From a bacterium (GTDB lineage Bacteria; Sumerlaeota; Sumerlaeia; MVZB01), in the NCBI GenBank assembly GCA_023480605.1, contig JAMCWS010000396.1, forward strand, positions 1 to 5,970: DNA of 5,970 nt, read 5' to 3'. Position numbers and translations under genes: made by a program. Every line of letters starts with the position of its first letter. Within the stretch, counting starts at the first letter, position 1. This document shows positions 5,964-5,970 of the stretch, one piece after another. The notes under the pieces were generated by a model. It did not search any database, was not told the origin of the DNA, and saw nothing but the letters and a program-made list of their open reading frames with translations.

Positions 5964-5970
5964 ATGGAAA
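5964..5970 (+). CDS. Start of an unidentified plus-strand gene, cut by window edge
   Basis: ATG at 5964 follows a strong Shine-Dalgarno, GGAGGTGG (5954-5961), and a large palindrome. Only ATGGAAA is visible (Met-Glu and part of Lys or Asn), so the product cannot be identified. The promoter-operator layout and the Met-Glu start would suit a small autoregulated DNA-binding protein such as a VapB-type antitoxin, but that is speculation. It diverges from the ParA-CBM48 gene. Confidence 0.6.

Overview
The window looks like a chromosomal segment from a GC-rich bacterium, probably uncultured. The LigA sequence (PMLSIANTY, VELKIDGVAI, RGNGVVGDDVT) reminds me of Planctomycetes/PVC- or Sumerlaeota/Hydrogenedentes-like lineages, but this is memory-based similarity and a weak assignment. 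No rRNA, tRNA, CRISPR array or recognisable insertion sequence was seen.

Layout. (1) Positions 1-1774, minus strand: NAD+-dependent DNA ligase ligA, with its C-terminal BRCT end cut off by the window edge. (2) Positions 1775-2018: the gap between divergent ligA and dut, with a GC-rich hairpin in the likely ligA leader. (3) Positions 2019-2480, plus strand: a complete dUTPase (dut) with a GTG start. (4) Positions 2481-2799: a gap with no convincing gene, holding a short degenerate repeat and a possible terminator. (5) Positions 2800-5727, minus strand: a two-gene unit. The upstream gene (4492-5727) encodes a Soj/ParA-type ATPase with a C-terminal CBM48/AMPK-beta-type glycogen-binding E-set domain. 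The downstream gene (2800-4461) encodes a 553-residue protein that reads as a degenerate MinD/FlhG-like ATPase with no Walker A motif, followed by a possible inactive restriction-endonuclease-like domain. (6) Positions 5728-5963: a divergent regulatory gap with a TTGACA promoter element for the ParA gene and a perfect 10-bp dyad just before a new plus-strand gene, of which only ATGGAAA is visible.

ligA and dut are housekeeping genes of DNA metabolism (nick sealing; keeping uracil out of DNA). The most interesting part is the 2800-5727 unit. An ATPase of the family that positions cargo on the nucleoid carries a carbohydrate-binding module and sits beside a P-loop-less relative instead of a ParB. 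One hypothesis is a positioning or regulatory system linked to glycogen or another alpha-glucan. This is inference from domain content only. The unit is visibly less GC-rich than ligA and dut, which may indicate separate ancestry.
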